DNA of 64,000 nucleotides from assembly GCA_035079385.1 (NCBI GenBank), contig JAVHKY010000024.1, positions 2,852,001-2,916,000 of the forward strand, in the 5' to 3' direction. The notes beneath the pieces were generated by a model that saw nothing but the letters and a program-made list of their open reading frames with translations, had not been told where the DNA came from and did no database searches. Source of the stretch: Aspidiotus rigidus (lineage: Eukaryota > Arthropoda > Insecta > Hemiptera > Diaspididae). The translations under genes and the position numbers were made by a program. This document shows, piece after piece, positions 45,701 through 55,228 of the stretch (positions are counted from its first letter, which is position 1; every line of letters begins with the position of its first letter).

Positions 45701-48700
45701 GATGCTGGTGCCCCATCATAAGGAGGAAATATACTGTACAACTGAGCTCATCTTTTCCCCAAGTATCTCCTCGTTTTTTCGCCAATTCTAAAGTATTTAC
45801 TCGTATTGAATCTGACGTAGCCTAAAAACAATTCTTCATAAATTTAGGCACTTTGGTTTGTAGCACAAAGGGAAAGTATTTATTTACCGTGCTTATAGAA
45901 CGTCGTCTATCCTTATTCAGTTTTCTTTGGATCGCCTCAAAATCCACCGGGATTTTTTCAGCGCAGAAAATGCAGTAATTTTTCATAGAGCCTGTACTAG
46001 GTGCACTTTTCAATTTTGACGATGATCTCATTTTCTTGGGAGCAATCACCTACGAGATAGTTTTTAGCTAGATTATTTGTCCTTTTTATTCACGCACTAC
46101 ATATTTTATTTTGCTAACCTGTTGCTGAGCCGATTTCAATGATTCTTGTTCAATGGCTGCTTTATCAACATTTCTTTTCAGCGTATACCATTTTCGGCAA
46201 TCAACGTGAAGTACCACCTCTTTCGCGTTTCTAAAAAAACTGTGTTTACCATCACGGCGTCTTTCGCTCGCAGTGATCAAGGCTTCTAATCCTCGACTTA
46301 CATTCACTACTTCTTTATTTGCCAGGGGCTCATTACAAATATAACATAAAGACATAATAGAAAATAATAAACTGGAGGATCACAAGGCAATTTATTAAAA
46401 TGATAGTAAATGAAGCAATATTCTCAAACAGTAGATAACAGTAATGTTGCATTTTTTAGTGACTACATTGGTGGCCGCATATTTCTCATTTCTCACGCGG
46501 TTCAGTGCCTATAACCATACGTATTACAGTACGGCGTATCTGTTGTACATCTCCTTTTTGCGTTTTTTGATTGTTTTCTAATTCATTATACGACGCTGGA
46601 TGACGACATTATATAAATTTTGCAGGGAATTATCTAAGAAACAACTATTGTGTGAAATATTTTGCGCTAAGAATTCATTGGAAAGCTATATTTTGAATAA
46701 AATGATTTGCAAGTACAAAAAAAATAGTGAAATCTGGAGTTTTCACAACTTTGAAAATATGTGCACTCTCCACCAGAAAGCGCAACATATTCATGTAATA
46801 CATCATTTTAAAGAGAATTTTACGAGGAACAACTTTTGTTTCAAACTTTTTCCTGTAAAATTTCATTTGAGTGAAATAACTGCGAAAAACTGTTTTTTGG
46901 GGGGTGTTTCACCCCCTAAAAAAAAGAGCACAAGGGGTGGAGGGTAAGATTTTCAGTATGTTAGTCCTGAACGTGTTCCTAAGACATTTCAACAAAGTCT
47001 CCTTTTGTTCCGCAAAATCCTCAGATTTTGACTCTTGCTGTCTTTATTGCCTCGGCTAGCTCAAGGGGAAGGAAAATTGGGATACTATAGCTGGTGAAGG
47101 TCGACGCGAGAAGTATTTTGTGCACTGGTAGTTAAAGGCAGTTATCGATCGTGGTTTTAAGAAAAAGAGCTCACCCACGTTTATTTTCCAGGTGATTGGA
47201 AATTATCGAGAAAGGGTTTGAAAACAGTAGGACCAGGTAATTTAAAGTAGGTTTATGTGCGTTAAGTTGTTTGTGTGGTAGATGTAGGTGCCTGCGTGAT
47301 TCGGGTAGCATATAGATATCTTACACAATGGTGAAAGGATATTTGAAGTCGTATGTACATGTAGAAAGCCGCACTGAGAGAAGAAAACTCTGAGCACGGA
47401 TGGAGATTGCGAAAGCAAAGAGGAGAAAACTAGCCTCCTAAATAGTATTCTTGAGATCCTTTCAATATAGCATTGTATTATTGAAAATGAGTGCTTATAT
47501 GTCGTCTCTTCGTGTAGTTGATTTTCCTACATTTTCTCAGCGAATACATCATCATAATTATAATGAAAACGGTATAGATATGCACGTGTTCTCATTATTA
47601 TAATTGTGTACTTAATGACTTGCAATGTAGAATGCATTGTTTTGCTCAAGATATCATCGCACATCAGAGCTCTGATGCCCTGGTTCTGACAGAGCTTGTG
47701 ATGCGCAGTTATATTTTCGAGAATAGATTGAAAATGATTTAAAGACTTCGGTAGCATCTCAGACTGTAGTCGTTATGAAGTACAGATTAGTAGTGCTTAC
47801 CTTTAGACTTATTGACAATACATTAGTAATTTACACTGTACGGTAAACGATATGATAATCATTATCAACTTGTTTACCTGAATATCAAGAAATGCGACTA
47901 GTCATAATCTTTGTCTATTTTAAACTTCTCGATCTTGCGAGAAATATCATAAACTTACACGTATAGGTTTTGATGAGAGCATAAACGCGCATAACTCATA
48001 TATGTGGCTGATTCTTATTTTATAATGCAAATTTTTTAAACTTGACTACACTGTAGTCCAAACGTACTTATAAGAGTATTAGCCAGAAAACTGATCGGTC
48101 ACGGGTATATAGAGCGGGGGAGGAGGCTACGGCCCCGAGCCCCACTTCATCATCACATGTATTGTCTGTTTTTATATTTGTTTAGGGACATTCGGTCTCC
48201 ATCTCTAATTCATAACCCCCGAGATAAAACTTTTACATCCGGTTCTGGTGTCGGCATTCCCCCACCCCCTCCCCCCAAAAAAATAATAAGATGGCCAATG
48301 GTGAGAAAACTTCGTTCGATCAATAGATCGGTCATAATAACACTTGAACATTAATAATAATAGGTATGGACATAGTCCTATTATAGTCGCATCTGACTCA
48401 TATAAAGTTTCTTTCAACATTTTTCCAAGGAAATGAAGGCCTCATACCCAAGCATTTCCAATATCAAGCCAAAATAAATTCGGAAAATCCGCCTCGACCG
48501 AAAGAATACGTGTCCCACCAGTCGAAATAAATATGATTTCCTGATTTCTACGTAGTAATTTTTCGAAGAGTGTAATACACTCGACAATTGATTTCTGTGA
48601 ACGCTTTGAAATTGGTTATCTGCCTGATCTGCCTTCTGCTCTTTCGCTTATTTATTTTAAACATTATACTAGGAAACAGAATTCCTGATAAGCAATTAAG

Positions 48701-51700
48701 TGGCGGTTGAAACGTTCATGTATTTCAATTGGAATAATTAAATATTCGTATCAGCATTGAAGAGTGGGATTACAATTAAGAGCCTCTACTTCGTCGTCTG
48801 ATCAAGGTCATTGTTCTCATTTTCTGGTGTTATGTCTACTCGAGATGTAAACAATCTATTTCATTATTATGGGTATGCATGGTTTCTGTTGCAACGGTGC
48901 AACATCTCATTTTAGAGATTTTTTTTCTCGTATTATCGATGCGTCGATGATTTTATTTATGAAACAATTGATTATTGTCTTCTATTGTTGTCTGACAGGA
49001 AGACAATACCAACTCAAAAAGCCAATGGGGAAATTAAAAATTGTCTCTATGAAACTTTCGGTACATTGCTTTCTCGTATTTTTAGAATTTTTTCTGAAGA
49101 ATAAATTATACATTTACCACTTATGATGAGCCTGAATTTTTCAGTCATATGTGCTTTTATAGTTATTGTGCATTCAATTTGTCAAAAGCTCGAATTGCTT
49201 ACCGCCTTACAAAGCGGGGTTCCCGATCCCAAAACTTGATCGTTACTCTTAACTTGTCGAAATGTTGTATAGGAAGGGTATCCATTTTTCAACAAGGCTA
49301 CCTAGAGAGGAGAGAAGAGGACTTTTGTATGACTTGAAAAAATTTGGAGCTCTAAATCGCGTGAGAGGAAGACCTCGAAGGAAATTGAAGCCCTCAATCC
49401 TCATGTAGTGAAAACTTGGAGCGTCGACGAGTTGAAAATACGGGGAGAGGTGAGACTTGGAAAAATTTTGAGCCATGTACTCCTTAAAAAATTTCGGCTG
49501 AAAGCATGAGAGGTGGCAAGACTCAGAAAAATTTAGAGCCCAAAATTCCCATGAAGGAGACACAGGGAGCATTTTAACGAGTATGAAGAAAGGTGAGACT
49601 CAACAAAATTTTGAGATCTTGACCTCTAAAAAAGGGAATCTAGAAATATTCTGCCAATGGGCTAAAATATGAAAGAAAATGGGTATGAAAAAATTGCTGA
49701 GCTCTGAACCCCTTAGGGAGAGGAACGTGCGATGCGGTGGGTTAGAAGTCTAGGTATGTGAGGTGGAAAGTGTGATGGTTTCATTGATTGTCAACCCGTC
49801 AGCTTACCTATTTTTTTAGTACTCAAGTTACATGCACGTCTAGATGATATCTTTATTGACCATAATCATGGCTGAGGCTAGCTCCTTCATTACTCAGAAA
49901 TATGAAAATGGAGTAGCACAGTGATACCACTTTCCCTTTGCAGCTCTTGGCTTTTACATTGGTTGCAATACTATCCAGTCCCAGCCCATACCTCACAAAA
50001 CTGTTTCCACCCGTTGGTACGAGTACCTCATCTCTCCTTCTAAAACTCATAATTGCACGATGCAAATTACCTAATATGATTTTCTCTCATTCCTCACAAA
50101 ACTGTTTCCACCCGTTGGTACGAGTATCTCATCTCTCCTTCTAAAACTCATAATTGCACGATGCAAATTACCTAATATGATTTTCTCTCATTGACAACGA
50201 GTTAATCTATGACTATAATTTTCTTCTTTTCAGACATGCGGTGTCAGCGGCAGATCCTACACGTTCAAAGCTTGTCGCCATGCAAGTCGTCTATTTGGCA
50301 CTGCTTTACGTACACAATTCAATTTACAAAAAGGCGACGTCCTTGGTTTACTTCTTCCAAATATACCTGAATACCCTATAGCCATTCACGGAGCCATTGA
50401 GGCTGGTATCGTCACCACTTTTGTAAATCCTCTGTACACACCAGGTACTTACAATTGTACTCGATCCTGAATTTAGAGCTTCAAAGAACCATCTCAACTG
50501 TAGTGTCTTCTACATTGTATTATTTTCTCACGTTTCAGACGAGGTACATAGACAATTTGAAGACGCCAATGTCAAATGTTGTGTTACTATAGCCGAACTT
50601 TTACCGGTTATCGAACTGATTGGACCTCGTTTGAAGAATTGCAATAACGTTATAGTGATTGGTGCGAAAAATGCTAAAATATCGACATCTTCCAATCTGA
50701 AAATACACGATTTTCAAGAAGTCATCTCATCACAGTCGCCGAGCACCATTGAGGCCGCTAAGCCTGACGATATTGCTGTATTACCCTACTCCAGTGGTAC
50801 CACAGGTTTGCCGAAAGGAGTTATGTTGACGCACGAAAACTGTGTTATTAATATAGAGCAATTAACCCACCCTAAGTTAACGGGCTGGAGTCCAACCACG
50901 GGTAATTTTGTGATTTGAATTTCTGAATATTTTGTTAGTCATACAATCCCCTAATACACCTTTTTCTTTGACAGATTCTTTCCAAGAAATTGAATTAAGC
51001 GTCCTTCCTTTCTTCCATATTTATGGGTTCAATATTATTTTGAATATGTCGATATTGAATGGATTACATTTGATTACGTTGCCGAAATTCACTCCAGAAG
51101 CTTATATACAATGTCTTATTAAGTACAAAGTAAGTTTAACCAACCACTAACTGTAATTCTTTATGGAAGTGATTTAATTTAACATAATTTTTTCGCGTTC
51201 TAGCCTACCCAATTATTTGTCGTTCCTTCTATGTTACTATTTCTAAGTTCACATCCGAGCGTTAAACCTGAATACCTAAAATCCGTCAAAGAAATTGTTA
51301 GTGGAGCAGCATCCGCCACCAAATCCTTGATTGAAAATTTTAAAAACAAATTCAGTCATGATGGTCTAATTGTGCGTCAAGGTAAGATAATAAATTTGAT
51401 CTTTGAAATTCTACTATATCTGTATTCTGACCCCTACCTTGTCTCCTGGATGCGTGTCTACACGGCCATGATTTTGAATTTGAAAAAAATTCCGACCGTG
51501 AACTACATATTGAGAACGTGACTTGAATATTGAGAGAAAAGAAGAAAGTTTAAGAGTAGGTCCGTCCTTTATTGACCTTGACTTGAAGGACTTGATACCC
51601 TTCATCGTGACTGACCTGACTATATTTGGTGGAGAGCGCCAGTGAGTCTACATTAAAACATGACCTGAATGTTGTGAGACGAGTGAGGTGGGTACAGTGA

Positions 51701-52537
51701 GCCCAACGACCTTGACTATAGAAGATCCTGATTTTGTACTCCTCGTCTTGATTGACCTTGATGCACCTTATGGACTACCTGAGAACGTATTGGGAATGTG
51801 GTGGATTGAGAGATCTTTGGCTTCACTTGTAAGTACTTAATTTTGAACTTTCCGCCTCTGATTTTGTGGTATGAGAACAGGACGAGGGAACTAACGAGCC
51901 AATTAGGAATCTCTAAATATGATGAGACGGGAGGAGAGACTGAGGCGCGTCACTGATCTTGAATGACCTTGATCTACAGTAGAGACTTCGAGAAAATTCT
52001 ACCATGTATAATGTATTATGACGCCTAAGGTCAGAAACTTGAAAAAATCTCGACAAAGGTAGGAGTTTTTTTTTTTTTTTTTTACTAGGTACCTATATTA
52101 GGTTATTTTTAACTTAAAACGCAGGCTACGGTATGACAGAATTATCGCCATGTGCTTTATTCATTCCTCTCGATGCAAAATGCGATAAAGAAGGCTCAGC
52201 GGGTAAATTGGTGAAGGGCACGTCTGCTCGAGTAGTGAATTTAACTACTGGACATGATCAACCTGCTTTCCAGTCCGGAGAATTGTACATCAAAGGTCCT
52301 CAGGTGGGTAGAATTTTTGAACATCGTTTTATGCTGACTGTAGTTTAGTCATAGGTATAAAAGAGAAGATTCTTTTTTCAGATAATGAAAGGTTACTGGA
52401 AAAATGATAAGGCGACCGAAGAAACAATCAATTCAGAAGGCTGGCTACAGACTGGTGATATTGCATATTATGATGATAGTGGTTATTTCTATATCATTGA
52501 CAGAACAAAGGAATTAATCAAAGTTAAAGGAAACCAG
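36798..52537 (+). CDS. Acyl/aryl-CoA ligase (4-coumarate-CoA ligase / luciferase-like family)
   Basis: ATP-dependent acyl-CoA synthetase of the ANL superfamily. Exons, all in phase: 36798-37085, 50234-50444, 50539-50901, 50975-51129, 51204-51381, 52125-52303, 52382-52537, about 510 residues so far. Exon 1 has a basic, Ser-rich N-terminus without early acidic residues ([17 protein letters not shown]), suggesting a mitochondrial presequence, then [20 protein letters not shown]. Exon 3 has the AMP-binding P-loop [13 protein letters not shown]. Later motifs are [28 protein letters not shown], then [20 protein letters not shown] and [12 protein letters not shown] (hinge). The C-terminal lid with the catalytic Lys was not found before the next gene, so the end is missing, very far away or lost. 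ATG at 36798 is chosen as the first in-frame ATG. The substrate cannot be told. Confidence 0.85.
37086..39400. other. Ligase intron 1, proximal part, repeats only
   Basis: Opens with the donor GTGAGATT. Contains a minisatellite block (38270-38350, GGACTTGGAAAAATATATG and CGAGCCGTATATGGTAGG) and a degenerate direct duplication: 38095-38750 and 39030-39410 share CCCATCGACTTC / CCCATCTACTTC and TTCTGTGAGC / TTCTGTGGGC, about 0.95 kb apart. No exon seen. Confidence 0.5.
39400..40030 (-). mobile_element. Penelope-like element 3' fragment (GIY-YIG remnant)
   Basis: Minus-strand reading near 39990-39900 gives [15 protein letters not shown], then after decay REKEYIKA, matching the GIY-YIG endonuclease start (GVYKxxCxDC) and downstream helix of Penelope-like elements. 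A 24-bp unit, TTTTTATGACGGACAATTTC, is tandemly duplicated at 39726-39775. A TTTCGGCTAAACAGCC stretch near 39529 resembles the element end. Inactive. Confidence 0.55.
40141..40756 (+). mobile_element. Internally deleted hAT transposon
   Basis: 616 bp with ends TAGAGCAAGAATTTCTCGGC and, reverse complemented, TAGAGCAAGGATTTTTTGGC. Flanked by TTAATTAC (40133-40140) and ATAATTAC (40757-40764), an 8-bp duplication with one mismatch. Subterminal GCCGAAA motifs repeat at both ends (40257-40300, 40695-40735), as in hAT elements. Retains the C-terminal end of the transposase. Confidence 0.8.
40449..40607 (+). pseudogene. hAT transposase C-terminal dimerisation domain fragment
   Basis: A 52-codon frame ending in TAG at 40607 reads [20 protein letters not shown], then [17 protein letters not shown], the hAT C-terminal dimerisation signature (VERxFS...LS.rR..l...nve). 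The catalytic core and zinc finger are absent, so this is a remnant inside the 616-bp element. Confidence 0.8.
41768..41933. mobile_element. 166-bp inverted-repeat element
   Basis: CATATGTGACGGAGGATGAG at the left, mirrored by CTCATCCTTGGTCACATATG at the right; arms extend through GGACCTTAGTGGGCAAAA / TTTTGCCCACTAAGGTCC and AATCAATTTTCCTG / CAGGAAAAATCAATT, leaving a ~45-bp loop. A few bases upstream, 41718-41736 is the CAGGTTCCCCGTTAAAA end of the TTTTAACGG family. Confidence 0.85.
42450..42660 (+). mobile_element. Penelope-like element fragment (GIY-YIG domain)
   Basis: A 66-codon frame contains [20 protein letters not shown], then RNFTIRKKK, the GIY-YIG signature (GVYK...C..C...Y.GeT.R.f..R) in plus orientation. 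The domain is cut after the second motif and no RT is visible on this strand, so it is a fossil. Confidence 0.7.
42700..43844. other. Ligase intron 1, moderately GC-rich stretch without identified gene
   Basis: Unlike its surroundings, 43380-43800 is GC-richer, with repeated GGTGGGATGC and CCGGTGTCCC / GCCGGTCC motifs and no long open frame. It is interrupted on its right by the 3.2-kb long-TIR transposon, and 47059-47450 may be its continuation. Possibly an untranslated part of an older retroelement; not identified. Confidence 0.35.
43845..44270. repeat. Left terminal inverted repeat of the 3.2-kb transposon
   Basis: Pairs with the right repeat. The outer 20-30 bp differ by a short indel (CTATAGAGGT against CAATAAAGACAGC), then match almost continuously through ACAGTTTTTCGCA and AAAATATAGCTTTCCAATGA to a fading edge near TTGTTTC / ATAATT. 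Confidence 0.85.
44289..46355 (-). pseudogene. Transposon-borne zinc-finger / PIN-like protein, two in-frame stops
   Basis: Exons read by splice signals: 46355-46119, 46049-45888, 45821-44612, 44527-44289, all in one phase. Exon 1 starts [15 protein letters not shown] and has [13 protein letters not shown], a zinc-binding module; exon 2 has a second, NYCIFCAEK. Exon 3 carries [35 protein letters not shown] and [14 protein letters not shown], with spaced acidic residues like PIN/FEN-type nucleases (inference). The C-terminus is Cys-rich: [17 protein letters not shown], joined to [18 protein letters not shown] at 45677-45675 and TAG at 45041-45039 interrupt an otherwise open frame. The family, which I recall as many unnamed insect proteins, is usually longer; a middle block between DTWGKDEL and YEKLFGSI seems deleted. 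The function is unknown. Confidence 0.75.
46625..47058. repeat. Right terminal inverted repeat of the 3.2-kb transposon
   Basis: Reverse complement of the left repeat, ending GCCTCGGCTA at 47058. A frame through it (46600-46947) mirrors a frame in the left repeat; this is a by-product of the inverted copy, not a gene. Confidence 0.85.
47059..49290. other. Ligase intron 1, distal part without recognised gene
   Basis: AT-rich with no exon or known element recognised. The short frames have no domain resemblance. GGTTGAAACGTTCATG at 48707 resembles Penelope-like ends but is unsupported by coding sequence. Confidence 0.4.
49290..49745 (+). repeat. Degenerate ~55-60-bp tandem array
   Basis: Repeated GAGACTTGGAAAAATTTTGA, followed by GCTCTAAA...CCT and GAGAGGTG, with spacing about 55-65 bp (for example at 49330, 49455, 49515, 49590, 49685). 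Clearly related to the 40-bp minisatellite elsewhere in the window but longer and more diverged. Confidence 0.6.
49991..50192. repeat. Exact-offset 101-bp tandem duplication before ligase exon 2
   Basis: CCTCACAAAACTGTTTCCAC begins at 49991 and again at 50092; the two 101-bp units differ at about one position (GAGTACCTC against GAGTATCTC). The second unit ends 41 bp before the exon that starts at 50234, so the pyrimidine tract and acceptor are not affected. Near-identity implies a recent event. Confidence 0.9.
51382..52124. other. Ligase intron with CTTGACTTGA-rich low-complexity sequence
   Basis: 743-bp intron between exons 5 and 6. It contains repeated GACCTTGACTTGA / TTGACCTTGA motifs and ends in a poly-T run followed by the AACGCAG acceptor. 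No coding content. Confidence 0.6.
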
Positions 52538-52983
52538 GTAAGTTTTAGTTTCTCGTTTTTTGCTTCTTCTTCTCTTATGGAGTGATTGAAAAATACTATG
52601 AAAAAAGACAAATGTTTTACTCACTTTACTGCTCTCGGATGATTCCAAACGGTAGTGAAATATTATATTTGTAGATGATGCTCAAAATATTTTACTGGAA
52701 GGATATCAGTAAATATAGAGCTTTGATAACTTGTGATGGTGAAAAACTTTATGGGAAGAACCATCAATGTTTGTTCATTTCAAAGAGTGTGTAGAGAAAA
52801 TTACTCTTTATTAAAAAATGAAAAAAAATCAAGAGGGCTACTGTTTAACGGGATTATCTCCCTACCTCCTCTAGATCATTCCTTTTTTCACTGGGTAATA
52901 TCAAATACACTGAACAACCAATACCAGAAACTCCATAAGAAATACATTGAGCGCTGTATGCAATGTTCTGTCTCTGTCCATCC

Positions 52984-53378
52984 TATAGACCGATTCCCCG
53001 TGACGTCAACATCTTCGATTTTGATTGAATGCTTGTTCTCTGCTGCTGGCTTTGGGGCAGCCATTTTAGAATTTCATAAGAATACACAGGGAACGTTTCA
53101 ATCATTCACTAGTATTCAAGAACAAGAAGTACGTTAGCTATAAAAACTACATATTTGAATTCCAGAGAACTTCTAGATTCTAGATAGAGATCTCTAATAC
53201 ATTAGGAACATCTTGTTTTTGAATATCTATATGTGATCAAATTGTTCCCTGTGCATTCTTATGGAAATCAATGTCATGGTGGGCCCAATGATTGTAATAT
53301 CGATTACAAATATGGGTACTTTGACTCACTATCGCTCACTGTTATCAACACTGTGACGTCACCGGGGAATCGGTCTAT
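52984..53378. mobile_element. Inverted-repeat element with GACGTCA near its ends
   Basis: ATAGACCGATTCCCCGTGAC at the left mirrors GTCACCGGGGAATCGGTCTAT near 53355-53378, and inner CATAAGAATACACAGGGAAC mirrors GTTCCCTGTGCATTCTTATG at 53245. The arms are about 120-145 bp and diverged around a ~130-bp loop. Confidence 0.7.
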
Positions 53379-53820
53379 TGATATTAATGCAAAAATTGCA
53401 CTAGTCCCTACCGCAAGAACGCACTAGTCTCATTTTAATGCATACATGGCATATTGTAGTACTAATCCCGGCCGCTAGAGTATGAAAATCCAGCGGAGTT
53501 TCCGGTGTTGGTCGTTCAGTGTATTTTGTAATATTAATTGCGGACATATTATTTTACTATCATACATTTTAGAGATTCAATGGTCGGAAAATGTCTGTTT
53601 GCCTACATATTTTTCACAAAACGCGCTCATAAACTTTTACATCATATGGACAGACTGCATTTGTTTCTCTGTTATAGAATATTATTATGAATCAATCATG
53701 TATTCAGAGAGTAAAAAATTCCAATTTATATTATGAACTACTTCATACCACTGCTGGTCAAAAAATGAAAATAATTTGCGTGGCATAGGCATTCTGTCTT
53801 ACCGATCTTAACTTGTACAA

Positions 53821-54860
53821 TAGCAAAATCAACTGACGGCCTTTTGTTGTAGGTCCTTTTTATAATATATAAACTCATACTATCCAGATAATTTGAGAGT
53901 TGCAGAGACGCCTTTTATCTAACATCTCTCCTTCTTAGGAGGGCCCGCCACCAGAGAAGAATTTTGGGTTGATTGTTCACTTGTCTTCAGTATAATCTCT
54001 TTTTCCCACATTCCATTTTGCCCAAATACCAAAGTTCAGTTGATTTGTAAAAATTGGGTGACAAAGGAAGCAATCACCGCTAACGCCGCAAGTGTCAAAT
54101 CCGTGAAAAAAAGTATGCAATCTGCTTGCTGAATTTTCTTCATTCTTTGTTTACTTTTTTGTTTAATAGGCAATTTCCCATAAGAAGAAATAACCTTCTA
54201 GAAATTGATCAATATTTAGACAAATAACCATAAAAGGGGGACCGATAGTTTCTTTTGCAAATTACCTCCAGTTCCTTATTTACAACAGCTATAATGAAAA
54301 GATGGATCGATCCATTATTTCTTATGAGAAATTGCGTGTAAAACAATAGTAAAGAATGAAGGAAATCCAGCAAGCAGATTGCATACTTTTTGCGTGCAAT
54401 TGTCAACATATTAATTGATACTGTTGATGTAAAGATAACTGCTCCCATACATACTAACAGTGCATTGATGGAAAACATCATGATTTGAAGGAGCCAGATT
54501 TGGGCAATTAGATGTATGCAACCTAATTCTATCAAATGACTACTGCCTTTAACATGTTGGTTGTCATACATTATGTGATATTTACAACGCGTTATGGGGA
54601 ACTGCAGCCACAATATAGTCAAAGTAGCCTACTGCAGCTCCTTCATCTAATGGATAAAAACTCGACACTGCCCTTACTAAGTATATTGCCAGTCCATATT
54701 ACATAAGTAGTAATATACCATTTTCCATCTTGCCCATCTTGACTGACCCAACAGCAAAATCAACTGACGACCCTTTTTTGTAGGTCTGTTGTTTAGTAAT
54801 CTCACAGTATTTAGATAATCCAAAAGTAGAGAAGACGCTTTTTGTCTCACATGTTTCATT
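53821..54860. repeat. Diverged direct repeats with an inner inverted repeat
   Basis: AGCAAAATCAACTGACGGCC at 53822 recurs as AGCAAAATCAACTGACGACC at 54753, each followed by TTGTAGGTC and an AGATAAT block over ~110 bp. Between them, AAGTATGCAATCTGCTTGCT (54111) is inverted at 54367-54390 (AGCAAGCAGATTGCATACTT). Confidence 0.7.
54209..54622 (-). pseudogene. Hydrophobic membrane-protein fragment, possibly chemoreceptor-derived
   Basis: A 137-codon open frame with two hydrophobic stretches (IWLLQIMMFSINALLVCMGA and ICLLDFLHSLLLFYTQFLI) and no obvious start context. The general look, a short loop followed by paired membrane helices, faintly resembles insect gustatory receptors, and the repeat at 54677-54877 could hold an adjacent piece (SSLLLDYLNTVRLLNN). 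No diagnostic motif such as TYhhhhhQF is seen. May be noise from AT-rich DNA. Confidence 0.2.
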
Positions 54861-55228
54861 ACATCATAATTGACCACTTACCATACTAAAAGATGCAGGA
54901 CAATGTCATCAAGTGAATGATGGTATCTTGCGCTAAATCTGTTCTAGTCCAAAAATGCAAAACTTTGGATGAACATTTTAAATGTATAAAAGTTGTAGCC
55001 AGCTATCTTAAATTTTAATTCAATCTACCATTTGAGCCTAGGCTGAACTTCCTATAACTTTTTTGGCCAAGTTATGAAACAAAATGAGCCAAATTCGCCA
55101 AGGTTCTCAGCTGGAATTTAAAAATTTTGAGTAAGAGTTTTATAATTTCCGCGTGTAAGTATATTTCATACCTAACAGAAAAGAAAAATCGGGGCTTTTC
55201 CCCACACAGAATTTTATTTATTCATTTT

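Larger units (their letters stand above)
43845..47058. mobile_element. DNA transposon with ~430-bp terminal inverted repeats
   Basis: 3,214 bp. Both ends start TAGCCGAGGC, then share AAAATCTGAGGATTTTGCGG, CTCTTTTTTTTAGGGGGTG and over 300 further bases at about 90% identity by eye. The left TIR runs from 43845 to about 44270 and the right from about 46625 to 47058. GCT precedes the left end and follows the right end, a possible 3-bp target duplication. Enclosed is a minus-strand gene remnant with introns (zinc-finger plus PIN-like protein). No DDE/D transposase motif is visible. It sits in the large first intron of the CoA ligase gene. Confidence 0.85.

Noticed and set aside
46600..46947. 115-codon frame similar to a frame at 43946-44185
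   Set aside because: The similarity is the inverted repeat of the transposon ends, not a duplicated gene.
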